This document shows, in pieces, positions 49,062-57,538 of a stretch of DNA of 64,000 nucleotides. The notes under the pieces were generated by a model. The model was not told the origin of the DNA and did no database searches. It was given only the letters and a program-made list of their open reading frames with translations. Where the stretch lies: contig NZ_KB889965.1 in NCBI RefSeq assembly GCF_000372865.1, positions 3,989,786 to 4,053,785 of the forward strand. The letters run 5' to 3'. Source of the stretch: Methylosarcina fibrata AML-C10. GTDB taxonomy: Bacteria > Pseudomonadota > Gammaproteobacteria > Methylococcales > Methylomonadaceae. Positions within the stretch are counted from its first letter, which is position 1. Each line of letters begins with the position of its first letter. Position numbers and translations under genes: made by a program.

Positions 49062-49796
49062 ATGAAAACTATTGTCGTTATTGCACTCTTCATGGCGGCC
49101 ATTCTGATCCGGCAGTCGGCCGACGAACAGCCGAAGGCCATGCAGGCCACCAAGGCGTCTTCCGGCCATAAAACATCGGGCTGGAAGCCGCCGGCAATGG
49201 CCGAAAACTTGTATCAAACGGCACTGTCAAAACCGATGGAAGCCGTTGTCGGCGCTCAACCTCTTCATTCGAAGCGAAAGATACTCGAAGAGCCTTTGAC
49301 GGAACGGATTCGCTCCATTACGCAGGCAGCCGAATATCTCGACGAACAGGACGGTTTTGACTTGGCACAGGCCGGTATCCATGGCGATCGCAGTCGAGAT
49401 TCCGGAAAAAACGTCTCGTTTAATGAAAGCTTTGCGGATAGAGAGAGCGGCTCCTGGGAGAATCCGGGGGCCGAACCGAATATTGGCGAGCTGCGGGAAA
49501 CCCTGTTCGCTTCGGATAGCGATCTGGAAACCAAACAGGATGTTCTTGCCAATATTGAATCGTTGATCGAAGACGATAATGATTTGATCCATTTCCTGAG
49601 ACAGGTGATCGAGGATGGCTCGCAGCCGGACGATTTGCGTGCCCAGGCGTTGAGCCGGCTCGCGGATTTCGGAATGGAGTACGTACGCAGATACGGCAAC
49701 AGCGGAAATGAAGAATTGTTGAGCGAGCTGGATTTATTGGAACGGATTGAATTGTCCAGAGTGCAAAACAAGGAGGAAGATGATACAAAATTGTAG
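49062..49796 (+). CDS. Exported or membrane-anchored protein, third gene of the operon
   Basis: A 244-residue protein with a short N-terminal hydrophobic stretch (IVVIALFMAAILI), a low-complexity linker, and an acidic helical C-terminal part (ETKQDVLANIESLIEDDNDL, QALSRLADFGMEYVRRYG) resembling HEAT-type helical pairs. No family is recognised. It starts 27 bp after the protease-vWA gene and clearly belongs to the same transcript. Confidence 0.65.
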   Translation: MKTIVVIALFMAAILIRQSADEQPKAMQATKASSGHKTSGWKPPAMAENLYQTALSKPMEAVVGAQPLHSKRKILEEPLTERIRSITQAAEYLDEQDGFDLAQAGIHGDRSRDSGKNVSFNESFADRESGSWENPGAEPNIGELRETLFASDSDLETKQDVLANIESLIEDDNDLIHFLRQVIEDGSQPDDLRAQALSRLADFGMEYVRRYGNSGNEELLSELDLLERIELSRVQNKEEDDTKL

Positions 49797-50137
49797 AGCT
49801 CCGGGATAAGCCTCAGCTTCCCGGCGCTATTCGACCTTCCCATCCATCGTGCCGTTAAATTGAAGTTGCGCTATCGGGAGTGACAAGACTTGCCATGCCA
49901 ATGATGGGGCTTGTGGCAAAGCGAGTTTTATCACTCTCAGGAAATCCATGACTTTGATCCTCCCGATTCGCGGCATTGCCGCTAGGCATTTTCAGGTGCG
50001 CGCCTGACGCTGCCGTCCGGCTCTTCCTGCTCGAAGTGATTGTTTTCATGTGATCGCTACAGCGGTTACACCACGGCGGAAGCTCTTGTAAATCATTAAA
50101 TAATTAATTAAACATATGACATGTTTTTGTTGTATAA

Positions 50138-50153
50138 TATGAATATATTCATA
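50138..50153. promoter_or_regulatory. Palindromic operator TATGAA-N4-TTCATA, site 1
   Basis: A perfect 16-bp palindrome (TATGAATATATTCATA) in an AT-rich promoter-like stretch. The same half-sites and spacing recur at 50269 and 52416. Confidence 0.75.
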
Positions 50154-50268
50154 AATGGCTCAGGTTTATCTTGAGCTGATACGCTTTCGAACAGGAGACA
50201 ACAGGAATAGTTTCGGGAGTTGGACTCCTCTTTATCGAGCTCGAGGGATGAAGAAAAGCGTCTCATGT

Positions 50269-50284
50269 TATGAATATTTTCATA
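50269..50284. promoter_or_regulatory. Palindromic operator TATGAA-N4-TTCATA, site 2
   Basis: TATGAATATTTTCATA, 28 bp upstream of the start of the small gene at 50312, so a bound repressor would cover its promoter. Confidence 0.75.
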
Positions 50285-50311
50285 AAATTTGGGTTTTTTT
50301 GAGGTTTGCAA

Positions 50312-50608
50312 ATGTCCATCCATAGCATGGAGAAACAGCGGCGGGCGGTCAGCGTGGTGAAAACCGCGTTGTTGAGTCGGGGCATCAACGACCGTTCCGT
50401 TTGCGTCTCCGTCGAAAGCGAAGTTTGCGGGAATGGCCGTCGCCACGCAGCGGCTGCCGTGTTTGTTTCAGCGCCGAGCGGTTCGAATGTCGAGCCTTGT
50501 TATGAAACCGGCAGGACGATTGCCGAAGCGGTGAGGAACCTGATCGATTCCCTCAAAGGACGAACGAGCGGCGCTAAAACGGGAACTTCCGAAATAGCGC
50601 CGTTCTAA
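50312..50608 (+). CDS. Small protein of unknown function in phage-like module
   Basis: A 98-residue protein starting MSIHSMEKQRRAVSVVKTAL, with a predicted alpha-beta pattern (SVCVSVESEV, AAAAVFVSAP) and the C-terminal helix TIAEAVRNLIDSLKG. No family is recognised. GAGG lies before the ATG at 50312. Operator site 2 sits just upstream, so it is probably under the XRE repressor. Confidence 0.6.
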   Translation: MSIHSMEKQRRAVSVVKTALLSRGINDRSVCVSVESEVCGNGRRHAAAAVFVSAPSGSNVEPCYETGRTIAEAVRNLIDSLKGRTSGAKTGTSEIAPF

Positions 50609-51023
50609 AACAAGCGTTGTGCGAACCGAGGTAGCCGCCTCGGCTCGCACGTTCCCAAATTCGCACATTCAGGAGTCTTCAGAGTATGACAATACAACCG
50701 AAAAATCAAGTTAAACCGTTGTTCTTGTAGGATAAAACGCTGGCGATCCCAAGAAAATGCCGGTCTTTCGGCCGCTTCTCGATGGGCTTTTCAGAGAATT
50801 GCCGCCGCCCTGCCTGCGGCGGCGGCAAGGGTAACGGAGCCGGATGCAAGCCGGAGCCAACGTTCCGATAATGAACCAACGGATTTTCATTCCATTTGCG
50901 GAAAACGGTCCGGCCGTTCCGTAACGACTCTCTTCCGACGGAAGACAGTTAAAATCTCGGCGGGTAGGGTAGCCGCCCGATCCGTCCGATTTTTTTCAAT
51001 CGCACATTCAGGTGTTTTTTATT
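50609..51023. other. Leader region with a duplicated segment
   Basis: About 415 bp before the annealing-like gene. GTAGCCGCC followed by TCGCACATTCAGG occurs twice (about 50632-50673 and 50969-51012), each time just ahead of a start codon (50686 and 51024). Between them lies an amber-interrupted frame, listed separately. Confidence 0.5.
50686..50871 (+). pseudogene. Short frame interrupted by one TAG, cysteine-rich second half
   Basis: ATG 50686, placed after the leader repeat and AGGAG, reads 14 codons (MTIQPKNQVKPLFL), then TAG at 50728-50730, then 46 more open codons to TAA. The second part has four cysteines in a Gly/Arg-rich context (PRKCRSFG, ENCRRPACGGGKG, GAGCKPEP). Either a small gene broken by a nonsense mutation or chance; no family known. 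Confidence 0.3.
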
Positions 51024-51857
51024 ATGAATTCAAAAGTCAATGCATTGGCGACCAGAACCGATGTAGAAAGCCGAGTGAAAACCAAGCGAGGCGTCATTGC
51101 CTCGAATCCGCTCGATCTGCCGGCGGAAACGTTTAAAGAAGGGCTGGACCGCCGCAAGCAGAACCGCGCCGCCTTGATGGAATGGATACGTGACGCCTTG
51201 ATCGACGGCCTGGATTTCGGCAAGGTCCACGTCGTGCCCAGGAGTAAATGTTCGGCCGGCAAGCTGTGTACGAATCCGGCCCATTTCAGCAAGCCCAGCC
51301 TGTTCAAGCCGGGTGCCGAGAAAATCTGCGGCATGCTGGGGCTGACCGTGCGCTATCCGACGCTGAACGATTATGAAAAAGCTGCGCTCACCGGAACTCA
51401 GTTGAGCCAGATCATTATCCGCTGCGAAATTGTCGACGCGTCGGGCCGCGTCGTCGCCGACGGCGTCGGGGCGAGGATCATCGCCCAAGACAACGGCGAC
51501 ATCAACAAGGCATTGAAGATGGCCGAGAAATCCGCTCACATCGACGCCACGCTGCGGATGGCCGGGCTGTCGGAAGTGTTCACCCAGGATATTGAAGACA
51601 TGATGCAAAGAACGGAAGCCGAAAGCATTCAGCAAGCGGAAATTCTGTTCAGCCAAGAGGGTTTCGAAGGCATCAGCAAGGAGCAGTTGCTGAAGCTCGA
51701 AGCCAGAATCAAGGAGCTCAATCTGGACCGGGACCGGGTCAAGGAATGGATGTACAAGGCATCGCATCAACGGTTCAGCAATTTTCTGGAATTGAACCAG
51801 GACTTTTACCGAAAACTTTATGACCGGCTCGACAAATTGGCCGGAGCAGCAACATGA
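51024..51857 (+). CDS. Phage/ICE-type protein, possible single-strand annealing-like
   Basis: A 277-residue protein. It has an N-terminal region (LPAETFKEGLDRRKQNRAAL, EWIRDALIDGLDFGKVHVV), a cysteine pair (SKCSAGKLCTNPAHF), and a core with FKPGAEKICGMLGLTVRYP, IIIRCEIVDASGRVVADGVG and KALKMAEKSAHIDATLRMAG. The core order (amphipathic helix, beta hairpin, MAEKSAHIDA-type helix) is reminiscent of Rad52/RecT-type annealing proteins but not diagnostic. It overlaps a Gp157-family gene by four bases, a partnership common in phage recombination cassettes. Confidence 0.6.
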   Translation: MNSKVNALATRTDVESRVKTKRGVIASNPLDLPAETFKEGLDRRKQNRAALMEWIRDALIDGLDFGKVHVVPRSKCSAGKLCTNPAHFSKPSLFKPGAEKICGMLGLTVRYPTLNDYEKAALTGTQLSQIIIRCEIVDASGRVVADGVGARIIAQDNGDINKALKMAEKSAHIDATLRMAGLSEVFTQDIEDMMQRTEAESIQQAEILFSQEGFEGISKEQLLKLEARIKELNLDRDRVKEWMYKASHQRFSNFLELNQDFYRKLYDRLDKLAGAAT

Positions 51858-52357
51858 GCAAAATGACCCTGTACGATTTAAGCACGAATTACTGCCAGGC
51901 CCTGGACTTTTTGACCGATCCGGAGCTCGATTTGCCCATCGAAGCTGTCAACGACACGCTGGAGTCCTTGAGCGGCGAACTGGAAGACAAGGCGGTCAAC
52001 GTGGCCAAATTTCTGCGCAACATGGAAACCATGGCCGAGGCGATCAAAAACGCCGAAGCGGCCATGGCTAAACGGAGGAAAGCCTTGGAAAACCGGGCGC
52101 AATGGCTGAAATATTATTTGAAGGACAGCATGGAGCGGACCGGCATCACCGAGATCGAATGCCCGTATTTCAAGCTGTCCGTGCAAAACAACCCGCCGGC
52201 GGTGCACGTTCTCGACGAAGATGCGGTGCCCGCCGAATTCAAGGAGCAGGTCGTCAGTTGGAAAATCGATAAGGCCGCGATCAGGAAGGCGGTCCAGGCG
52301 GGAGAGAACGTCGCCGGCGTCAGCCTTGCCAACGGCACGCGCTTGGTGATCAAGTAA
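51854..52357 (+). CDS. Siphovirus Gp157-family protein
   Basis: A 167-residue protein of the Gp157 family, first seen in Streptococcus thermophilus phages and often placed in recombination or replication modules. It starts MTLYDLSTNYCQALDFL and has a long coiled coil (ESLSGELEDKAVNVAKFLRN, AEAAMAKRRKALENRAQWL, KYYLKDSMERTGI), then the beta segment FKLSVQNNPPAVHVLDED and WKIDKAAIRKAVQAGENV. ATGA overlap with the upstream gene indicates coupling. Confidence 0.8.
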   Translation: MSKMTLYDLSTNYCQALDFLTDPELDLPIEAVNDTLESLSGELEDKAVNVAKFLRNMETMAEAIKNAEAAMAKRRKALENRAQWLKYYLKDSMERTGITEIECPYFKLSVQNNPPAVHVLDEDAVPAEFKEQVVSWKIDKAAIRKAVQAGENVAGVSLANGTRLVIK

Positions 52358-52369
52358 TTTTACTTACGG

Positions 52370-52393
52370 AAAGAGCCGTTTTTATGGCTCTTT
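52370..52393 (+). terminator. Hairpin terminator after gp157-like gene
   Basis: AAAGAGCC pairs with GGCTCTTT around an eight-base T-rich loop; the tail has few T residues. It lies 12 bp after the stop and just before operator site 3, separating the two transcripts. Confidence 0.5.
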
Positions 52394-52415
52394 CTCATCA
52401 TTAATTTGGACGAAT

Positions 52416-52431
52416 TATGAATCTGTTCATA
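52416..52431. promoter_or_regulatory. Palindromic operator TATGAA-N4-TTCATA, site 3
   Basis: TATGAATCTGTTCATA, 37 bp before the start of the XRE regulator and thus well placed for autoregulation. The half-sites match sites 1 and 2 exactly. Confidence 0.75.
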
Positions 52432-52468
52432 TAATAAGGAGGCTTGCAACCGATTAAGGAAAGACCTG

Positions 52469-52684
52469 ATGCGAATTGGCGATATCTTGAAGAGTAAAAG
52501 GACGGCTCTCGAGCTGACCCAAGAGGATCTGTTCAATCGCTCGGGCGTTACCCAGTCGATGATCAGCAAACTGGAGAAAGGCAGAACCGAAAACGTTTCG
52601 ATCGACGTGCTTAGAAAACTGGCCAAAGCACTCAATTGCCTGCTGATCGATCTGCTTCCGGAAGAAGACAAAACCAGAAATTGA
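52469..52684 (+). CDS. XRE-family helix-turn-helix repressor
   Basis: A 71-residue single-domain HTH protein: MRIGDILKSKRTALELTQED, NRSGVTQSMISKLEKGRTEN (recognition helix) and LRKLAKALNCLLIDLLP. It is typical of small phage and plasmid repressors. AAGGA precedes the ATG. The nearest palindrome (site 3) and the two upstream of the module at 50.1-50.3 kb make it the likely regulator of the whole block, including itself. Confidence 0.88.
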   Translation: MRIGDILKSKRTALELTQEDLFNRSGVTQSMISKLEKGRTENVSIDVLRKLAKALNCLLIDLLPEEDKTRN

Positions 52685-52810
52685 GTTTCTAATCCATCGG
52701 ATCCATGAACTTGCTCTTGCTGCCTGAGCCTCGAACTCTTTCCTGTCCTCCACGAAGACTCCCGGCTTTTTGAGAAGAAAGCGCCGGCATCTTTTCCTCA
52801 AGGACTTCCG

Positions 52811-53026
52811 ATGACCCCTCTCAATCCGGACAGAAACAAGGACGTCGTCTGCCATTGCAGCGGCACTACTCGCCGGCAAATCACCGCATTAATCGATGAC
52901 GGCATTGATCATCCGGAAAACATATCGCGAATGACCGGCGCCGGCGCCGGCTGTGGCGCTTGCGAAACCGTCATTCTGGATGTATTGTCCGAATATTCCC
53001 AAAGCGCCGCAAAACCCGGCGGCTGA
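52811..53026 (+). CDS. Bfd-like (2Fe-2S) protein
   Basis: A 71-residue member of the bacterioferritin-associated ferredoxin family. Four cysteines that bind the cluster are present: Cys14 and Cys16 (VVCHCSG) and Cys48 and Cys51 (GAGCGACE), with the helical fold RRQITALIDDGIDHPENI between them. In other bacteria Bfd reduces bacterioferritin iron for release. No bfr gene is in the window. Confidence 0.88.
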   Translation: MTPLNPDRNKDVVCHCSGTTRRQITALIDDGIDHPENISRMTGAGAGCGACETVILDVLSEYSQSAAKPGG

Positions 53027-53187
53027 CCGATTTTCCGGCCCTGCGGCATTGCCACGAAGGGCTTTTGTCCCTTTGCCGCAGGCGGCTGTGGCTTCCCGGC
53101 GGCTTAAAGCTCTCCGGCTTTAGCGAAGAGAATATGAGATAATGAGGGAAAAATAATAAATGCCTTACGGATCATCAAGGAAAAAAC

Positions 53188-53817
53188 ATGTTTTCATTAC
53201 AGACCATCTTCGGCAAAGGGGATAAATTCTACGGCCTGCTCGAAGCGAGCGCGGAATCCGCACGGTCGTCGGCCACGGCGTTGATCGAATTGCTCAGTAC
53301 GCCGGCATCGCAGCAATCGCTGGAAAAATTCAAACAGGCCCGACGCCGGGAAAAGGATTTGTTCGCACAGATCAGCGAAGAACTGGTCAACACCTTCGTG
53401 ACCGTGCTCGACCGCGAAGACATCGAAGCACTGAACGGCGCGCTTTATAAAATTCCCAAAGTCGTCGAAAAGTTCGCCGAGCGTTATACTCTCGCGCTGG
53501 CCAGAATCGGAGAGGTGGATTTTACCAGCCGCGCCGCCATGCTCGAGCAGGCCTGCGAAGTGCTGGAGCAAATGGTCAAACTGTTGCGCAAAGGAATGGA
53601 TCTGGATCAGATCAAAAAACTAAACGACCGGCTGCAAACCATCGAAGGCGAAGCCGACCGTCAGATTCTGGAACTGTATCAGGACGCTTACACCCACGAG
53701 TCCGATCCGATCCGGTATCTGATCAAAATGAATTTGTTCGAAATTCTGGAAAAAGCGATCGACCGCTGCCGCGACGCCGGCAACGTCATCTATCACATCG
53801 TCCTGAAGAATTCTTAA
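53188..53817 (+). CDS. DUF47 (PhoU-like) protein, Pit accessory
   Basis: A 209-residue all-helical protein of the DUF47/PhoU-related family, found with Pit transporters and thought to tune phosphate uptake. Typical segments are KFYGLLEASAESARSSATAL, RREKDLFAQISEELVNTFV, TVLDREDIEALNGALYKIPK and LFEILEKAIDRCRDAGNVIYH. It lies 10 bp before pit and is certainly co-transcribed. Confidence 0.9.
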   Translation: MFSLQTIFGKGDKFYGLLEASAESARSSATALIELLSTPASQQSLEKFKQARRREKDLFAQISEELVNTFVTVLDREDIEALNGALYKIPKVVEKFAERYTLALARIGEVDFTSRAAMLEQACEVLEQMVKLLRKGMDLDQIKKLNDRLQTIEGEADRQILELYQDAYTHESDPIRYLIKMNLFEILEKAIDRCRDAGNVIYHIVLKNS

Positions 53818-53827
53818 AAGGCCTGCC

Positions 53828-54940
53828 ATGCTGACTCTGCTCTTGCTTGTCATTCTGGCGGCGTTGGTCTTTGAGTTCATCAACGGATTTCACGATACCG
53901 CAAACTCGATCGCCACGGTGGTCGCCACCAAAGTCTTAACCCCTACCCAGGCGGTCATTCTCGCCGCGGCAACCAATCTGGTCGGCGCGCTGTCCGGCAC
54001 GGCCGTGGCTAAAACCATTTCCTCCGGCCTGGTCGATACCGGGCTGGTGACGATTACTTCCGAAGTCTTGATTTGTGCATTGATCGGCGCCATCGTCTGG
54101 AACCTGATCACCTGGGCGCTGGGCTTGCCGTCCTCTTCCAGCCATGCTTTGATCGGCGGTTTGTGCGGCGCGGCGCTGGCGGCCGGCCATAACGATTTCG
54201 ACGTATTGATCTGGTCGAAAACCGCATCCGTATGGACGGAAAACAAGGGACTGCTCTGGAAGGTTTTGATTCCGATGGTGACTTCTCCTCTGGCGGGATT
54301 TACCTTGGGCGTCGTCATCATGGGCGGTCTGATGGCCCTCATCAGCGGTTTGAACTCCGCCGGCGGCGTAGCGGCGCGCTCGGTGCGGCCGAAATGGATC
54401 AATATCGTATTCGGCAAGGCCCAACTGATTTCGGCCGGTTATATGGGCTTTGCCCACGGCAGCAACGATGCGCAGAAAACCATGGGCATCATCGCCTTGT
54501 CGATTTTTGCCGCCAACGGCGCCGGCACGCTGGAGCAATTGCCGGCCTGGGCCGAATTCCTGCGTCCGGGCGGCGGAGAAAAAGACATCGATACCTGGAT
54601 CATCGTCACCTGCGCGCTGGTCATGGCGTTGGGCACGGCCGTCGGCGGCTGGCGCATCATCAAGACCTTGGGTCACAAAATGGTGAAGCTGCATCCGATC
54701 AACGGTTTCGCGGCAGAAACCAGCTCGGCGACCATCCTGCTGACGGCGGCGCATTTCGGCATGCCGGTCTCGACGACGCACAGCATTTCCACCGCGATCA
54801 TGGGCGTGGGCTTCGCCAAAAATCCGCATGCCCTCAGGTTGTCCGTCATCGAGCGGATCGTTTGGGCCTGGCTTTTCACCATTCCGGCTGCGGGCGGTCT
54901 GGCCTGGAGTTTGGTGAGCTTATTGTTGCTGCTTCGGTAG
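53828..54940 (+). CDS. pit: Low-affinity inorganic phosphate transporter Pit
   Basis: A 370-residue membrane protein of the PiT family. The inverted repeat halves both show the signature: FEFINGFHDTANSIATVVAT with LPSSSSHALIGG in the first, and YMGFAHGSNDAQKTMGIIAL with MPVSTTHSISTAIMG in the second. It co-transports divalent metal phosphate with protons. It is shorter than E. coli PitA (499), like the compact PiT group. Confidence 0.93.
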   Translation: MLTLLLLVILAALVFEFINGFHDTANSIATVVATKVLTPTQAVILAAATNLVGALSGTAVAKTISSGLVDTGLVTITSEVLICALIGAIVWNLITWALGLPSSSSHALIGGLCGAALAAGHNDFDVLIWSKTASVWTENKGLLWKVLIPMVTSPLAGFTLGVVIMGGLMALISGLNSAGGVAARSVRPKWINIVFGKAQLISAGYMGFAHGSNDAQKTMGIIALSIFAANGAGTLEQLPAWAEFLRPGGGEKDIDTWIIVTCALVMALGTAVGGWRIIKTLGHKMVKLHPINGFAAETSSATILLTAAHFGMPVSTTHSISTAIMGVGFAKNPHALRLSVIERIVWAWLFTIPAAGGLAWSLVSLLLLLR

Positions 54941-55386
54941 CGGCTTCATTTCCTCCCGTATTTGATGTTTTCGGTCCAGAGAAATAACCCTGCCGGGTAG
55001 GGACGAATTCATTCGTGCTCTCAGGGTATTCGCCCAGGTTGGCACCGAAGGCAGGTCCGGTCGTCTGCCCCGGCAGGCTGCCATTTTCCCTCCGGCTGTT
55101 TGTCCTTGGCACAAGTCCTTCCGAATCTTAAGTCCTCCTCGCTGCTGCGTTAACTTTACCGTATTCATGCAAACCACTTCCGGAATTCAGGGTCTATTGA
55201 ATCAGGGGGGGGGGAGGCTCTGCCGCGGAGTTTTAATGATGCGTCCGGAATGTTACTGTGAAAGTTATCAATGAGTGAAAAATGCAGCCTCGATGCAGCG
55301 AAGCGGAATCGAGGAATTTCGCCCCCTCTATGATGGCTTCCATGTTCCTGGGTGATGCACGAGTTTCATGATCGTTAGGAGGAAAG
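54941..55386. other. Intergenic region with a G10 tract
   Basis: About 445 bp without a supportable gene. A run of ten G residues is at 55205-55214. It is not inside or close to a start codon, so it gives no sign of phase variation of a gene. Confidence 0.5.
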
Positions 55387-55971
55387 ATGAATCCCAATCA
55401 ATACATCGACGTCGAAATGCAACAGATGCAACAGGAAATGCTCCGATATTTCCGGACGCGGTGGAAATTTTTTTTGGCGGAGGGCATTTTTTTTGTGGTG
55501 CTCGGCTTGATTGCCATGGTGGTTCCCCGGATCGTTTCGGTCGCGATTGTTCTGTTTTTAGGTTGGCTCATTTTGTTCGGAGGTATTGTCCAGATAAGCC
55601 GGGCTCTGATGTTTCGAGCGATGCCCGGTTTTTGGGCCTGGCTCTTCATGGGCCTCCTGCAGGGGATCGTGGGTTATTTGTTTCTTGCCAGGCCGGTCGC
55701 CGGAATACTGACCTTGACGATGCTGATCGCGGTGTTTTTTGCGCTGGAAGGCATCGCCAAAATTTATCTGGCTTTGATGCTGCGCCCCTTGCCGAATTGG
55801 GGATGGGTTCTTTTCAGCGGCATCACCGCGCTGGTTTTTGCCGTCATCGTGTCGGTCTTCTGGGCGGAAGCCTCGCTATGGCTGTTGGGGTTGTTGTTCG
55901 GAATCAATATGATTTTTCTGGGCGCATCGCTGGTTAAAATCAGTCTGAATTACAAAGAAAGCGGCCAATAA
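55387..55971 (+). CDS. HdeD family acid-resistance membrane protein (DUF308)
   Basis: A 194-residue protein with a short charged N-terminus and six hydrophobic helices in a repeated pattern (FLAEGIFFVVLGLIAMVVPR, VLFLGWLILFGGIVQI, FMGLLQGIVGYLFLARP, LTMLIAVFFALEGIAKIYLAL, VLFSGITALVFAVIVSV, LWLLGLLFGINMIFLGAS). HdeD in E. coli contributes to acid resistance by an unclear mechanism. TAGGAGGAAAG precedes the ATG. Confidence 0.88.
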   Translation: MNPNQYIDVEMQQMQQEMLRYFRTRWKFFLAEGIFFVVLGLIAMVVPRIVSVAIVLFLGWLILFGGIVQISRALMFRAMPGFWAWLFMGLLQGIVGYLFLARPVAGILTLTMLIAVFFALEGIAKIYLALMLRPLPNWGWVLFSGITALVFAVIVSVFWAEASLWLLGLLFGINMIFLGASLVKISLNYKESGQ

Positions 55972-56128
55972 GTCCGCTCTGCCTTCGACTCCCGGCCGGC
56001 TTCAGTACGGACGGGGAGAAGAAGGATTCCTGTTGTGTCCGGGAATGAGTTGGCCTACCATCTTCCGAGCCGAATGTCCAAGCGGACGTTTTTTTATGTG
56101 CCGATCTGAATTTTTCCGGAGCTTGAAA

Positions 56129-57244
56129 ATGACCAAAACCGCCCCTGCCGATACCGATTTGTTCGATCCCGTGACCATAGGCGCCTGGCGATTGGCCAAT
56201 CGCATCGTCATGGCGCCTCTGACCCGTTGCCGGGTTAACAACGACGGCGTGCCGGGGCCGCTTCAGGCGACCTATTACGCCCAGCGCGCCGGCGCGGGGC
56301 TGATCATCAGCGAAGCCACCAATATTTCCTGGCAGGGCCGCGGCTATGCCTTTACTCCGGGCATTTTCACCGGCGCGCAGGTGGCCGGCTGGCAGCGGGT
56401 CACCGAGGCTGTGCATGAAAAACAGGGCAAGATCCTCTGCCAGCTCTGGCACGTCGGCCGTTATTCGCATCCTTCGCTGCAACCGGGCGGCGTTTTGCCG
56501 GTCGCGCCGTCGGCCATTGCGCCGGAAGGCGATACCTTTACCGAGCAGGGTTTCCGCAAAGTGCCGACGCCGCGCGCGTTGGAGACCGAAGAGATTCCGG
56601 ACCTCGTCGAGCAATACCGCCATGCCGCCGAATGCGCCAGGCGAGCCGGTTTCGACGGTGTAGAAATCCATGCCGCCAATTGCTACCTGCTCGATCAGTT
56701 CATCCGGGACTCCACCAATCGCCGCACCGATCGGTACGGCGGCAGCATCGAGAACCGGACGCGCCTGGTGCTGGACGTCGTCGAAGCGGTGACCTCGGTC
56801 TGGAGCGACGGCAGCCGGGTGGGCATTCGCCTGGCGCCGGTCACTCCCAATACCGGCAACACGCCGCTGGACAGCAACGTGATGGCGACTTACGGCTATC
56901 TGATCGAAAAGCTCAACCCGTTCCATCCGGCTTACCTGCATTTCATCGAAGGCGCCACCGGCCAATCGCGGCAGGTGCCTTCGGGCGTCAGCCTGGAGAA
57001 GCTGCGCGCCTTGTTCCAGGGGCCATACATGGCCAACAACGGCTATACGCTCGAGATGGCCAAGGCGGCGCGGCGGAGCGGAACCGCCGAACTGATTTGT
57101 TTCGGCCGGCCGTTCCTGGCCAATCCGGACCTGGTCGAAAGATTCAAGAAAGGAGCCGCCCTGGCCGAAGCGCCGAGGGAAACGTGGTACGGAGGAGACG
57201 AGCGCGGCTATACCGATTGGCCGGCGATGACTTCGGAAGCCTGA
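56129..57244 (+). CDS. Old Yellow Enzyme family alkene reductase
   Basis: A 371-residue FMN enzyme of the NemA/OYE family, which reduces activated C=C bonds of enals and related electrophiles with NAD(P)H. Motifs: NRIVMAPLTRCR at the flavin, CQLWHVGRYSHPS, the substrate-binding pair in EIHAANCYLLDQF (His and Asn), RTDRYGGSIENRTR and LICFGRPFLANPD. The start is taken at ATG 56129 with GGAG upstream; an earlier in-frame ATG at 56033 adds 32 residues without similarity. Confidence 0.92.
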   Translation: MTKTAPADTDLFDPVTIGAWRLANRIVMAPLTRCRVNNDGVPGPLQATYYAQRAGAGLIISEATNISWQGRGYAFTPGIFTGAQVAGWQRVTEAVHEKQGKILCQLWHVGRYSHPSLQPGGVLPVAPSAIAPEGDTFTEQGFRKVPTPRALETEEIPDLVEQYRHAAECARRAGFDGVEIHAANCYLLDQFIRDSTNRRTDRYGGSIENRTRLVLDVVEAVTSVWSDGSRVGIRLAPVTPNTGNTPLDSNVMATYGYLIEKLNPFHPAYLHFIEGATGQSRQVPSGVSLEKLRALFQGPYMANNGYTLEMAKAARRSGTAELICFGRPFLANPDLVERFKKGAALAEAPRETWYGGDERGYTDWPAMTSEA

Positions 57245-57538
57245 CATCGGCTACTGAGCCGGCCGGGACAAGCAGAACCCGGCCAACTCGTTAGGGACTT
57301 TGCCGGAATCGCGAAAACGCGTTGCGGCCGCCTCTTGTTCTTCTGACGAAATCCCTGATAGGCTCCATCTTCCCGAGCGTCTCGGAGCCGCCGATCCGTC
57401 GGAACGATACGATTCCCAGGAAAGCTTAACCGCAAGCGAATGAACGTTCGACGTCAATGAACCAATTGTTCCGTTACGGCGTCCCAATGATATCTTTCTT
57501 CAATCGAAGGCAACCAGAAGGAAAATGGGTTTGGTTTT

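Larger units (their letters stand above)
49797..50311. other. Intergenic region at the edge of the phage-like module
   Basis: About 515 bp. The first half has no signal. From about 50090 it becomes very AT-rich and contains two copies of the 16-bp palindrome listed separately. No gene is supported here. Confidence 0.5.

Noticed and set aside
50108-50446. 112-codon minus-strand frame over the palindromes
   Set aside because: Runs through the operator-rich AT stretch and antisense to the small gene; no motif.
55205-55214. G10 tract as a phase-variation switch
   Set aside because: It lies in noncoding DNA about 170 bp from the nearest start and outside any promoter I can identify.
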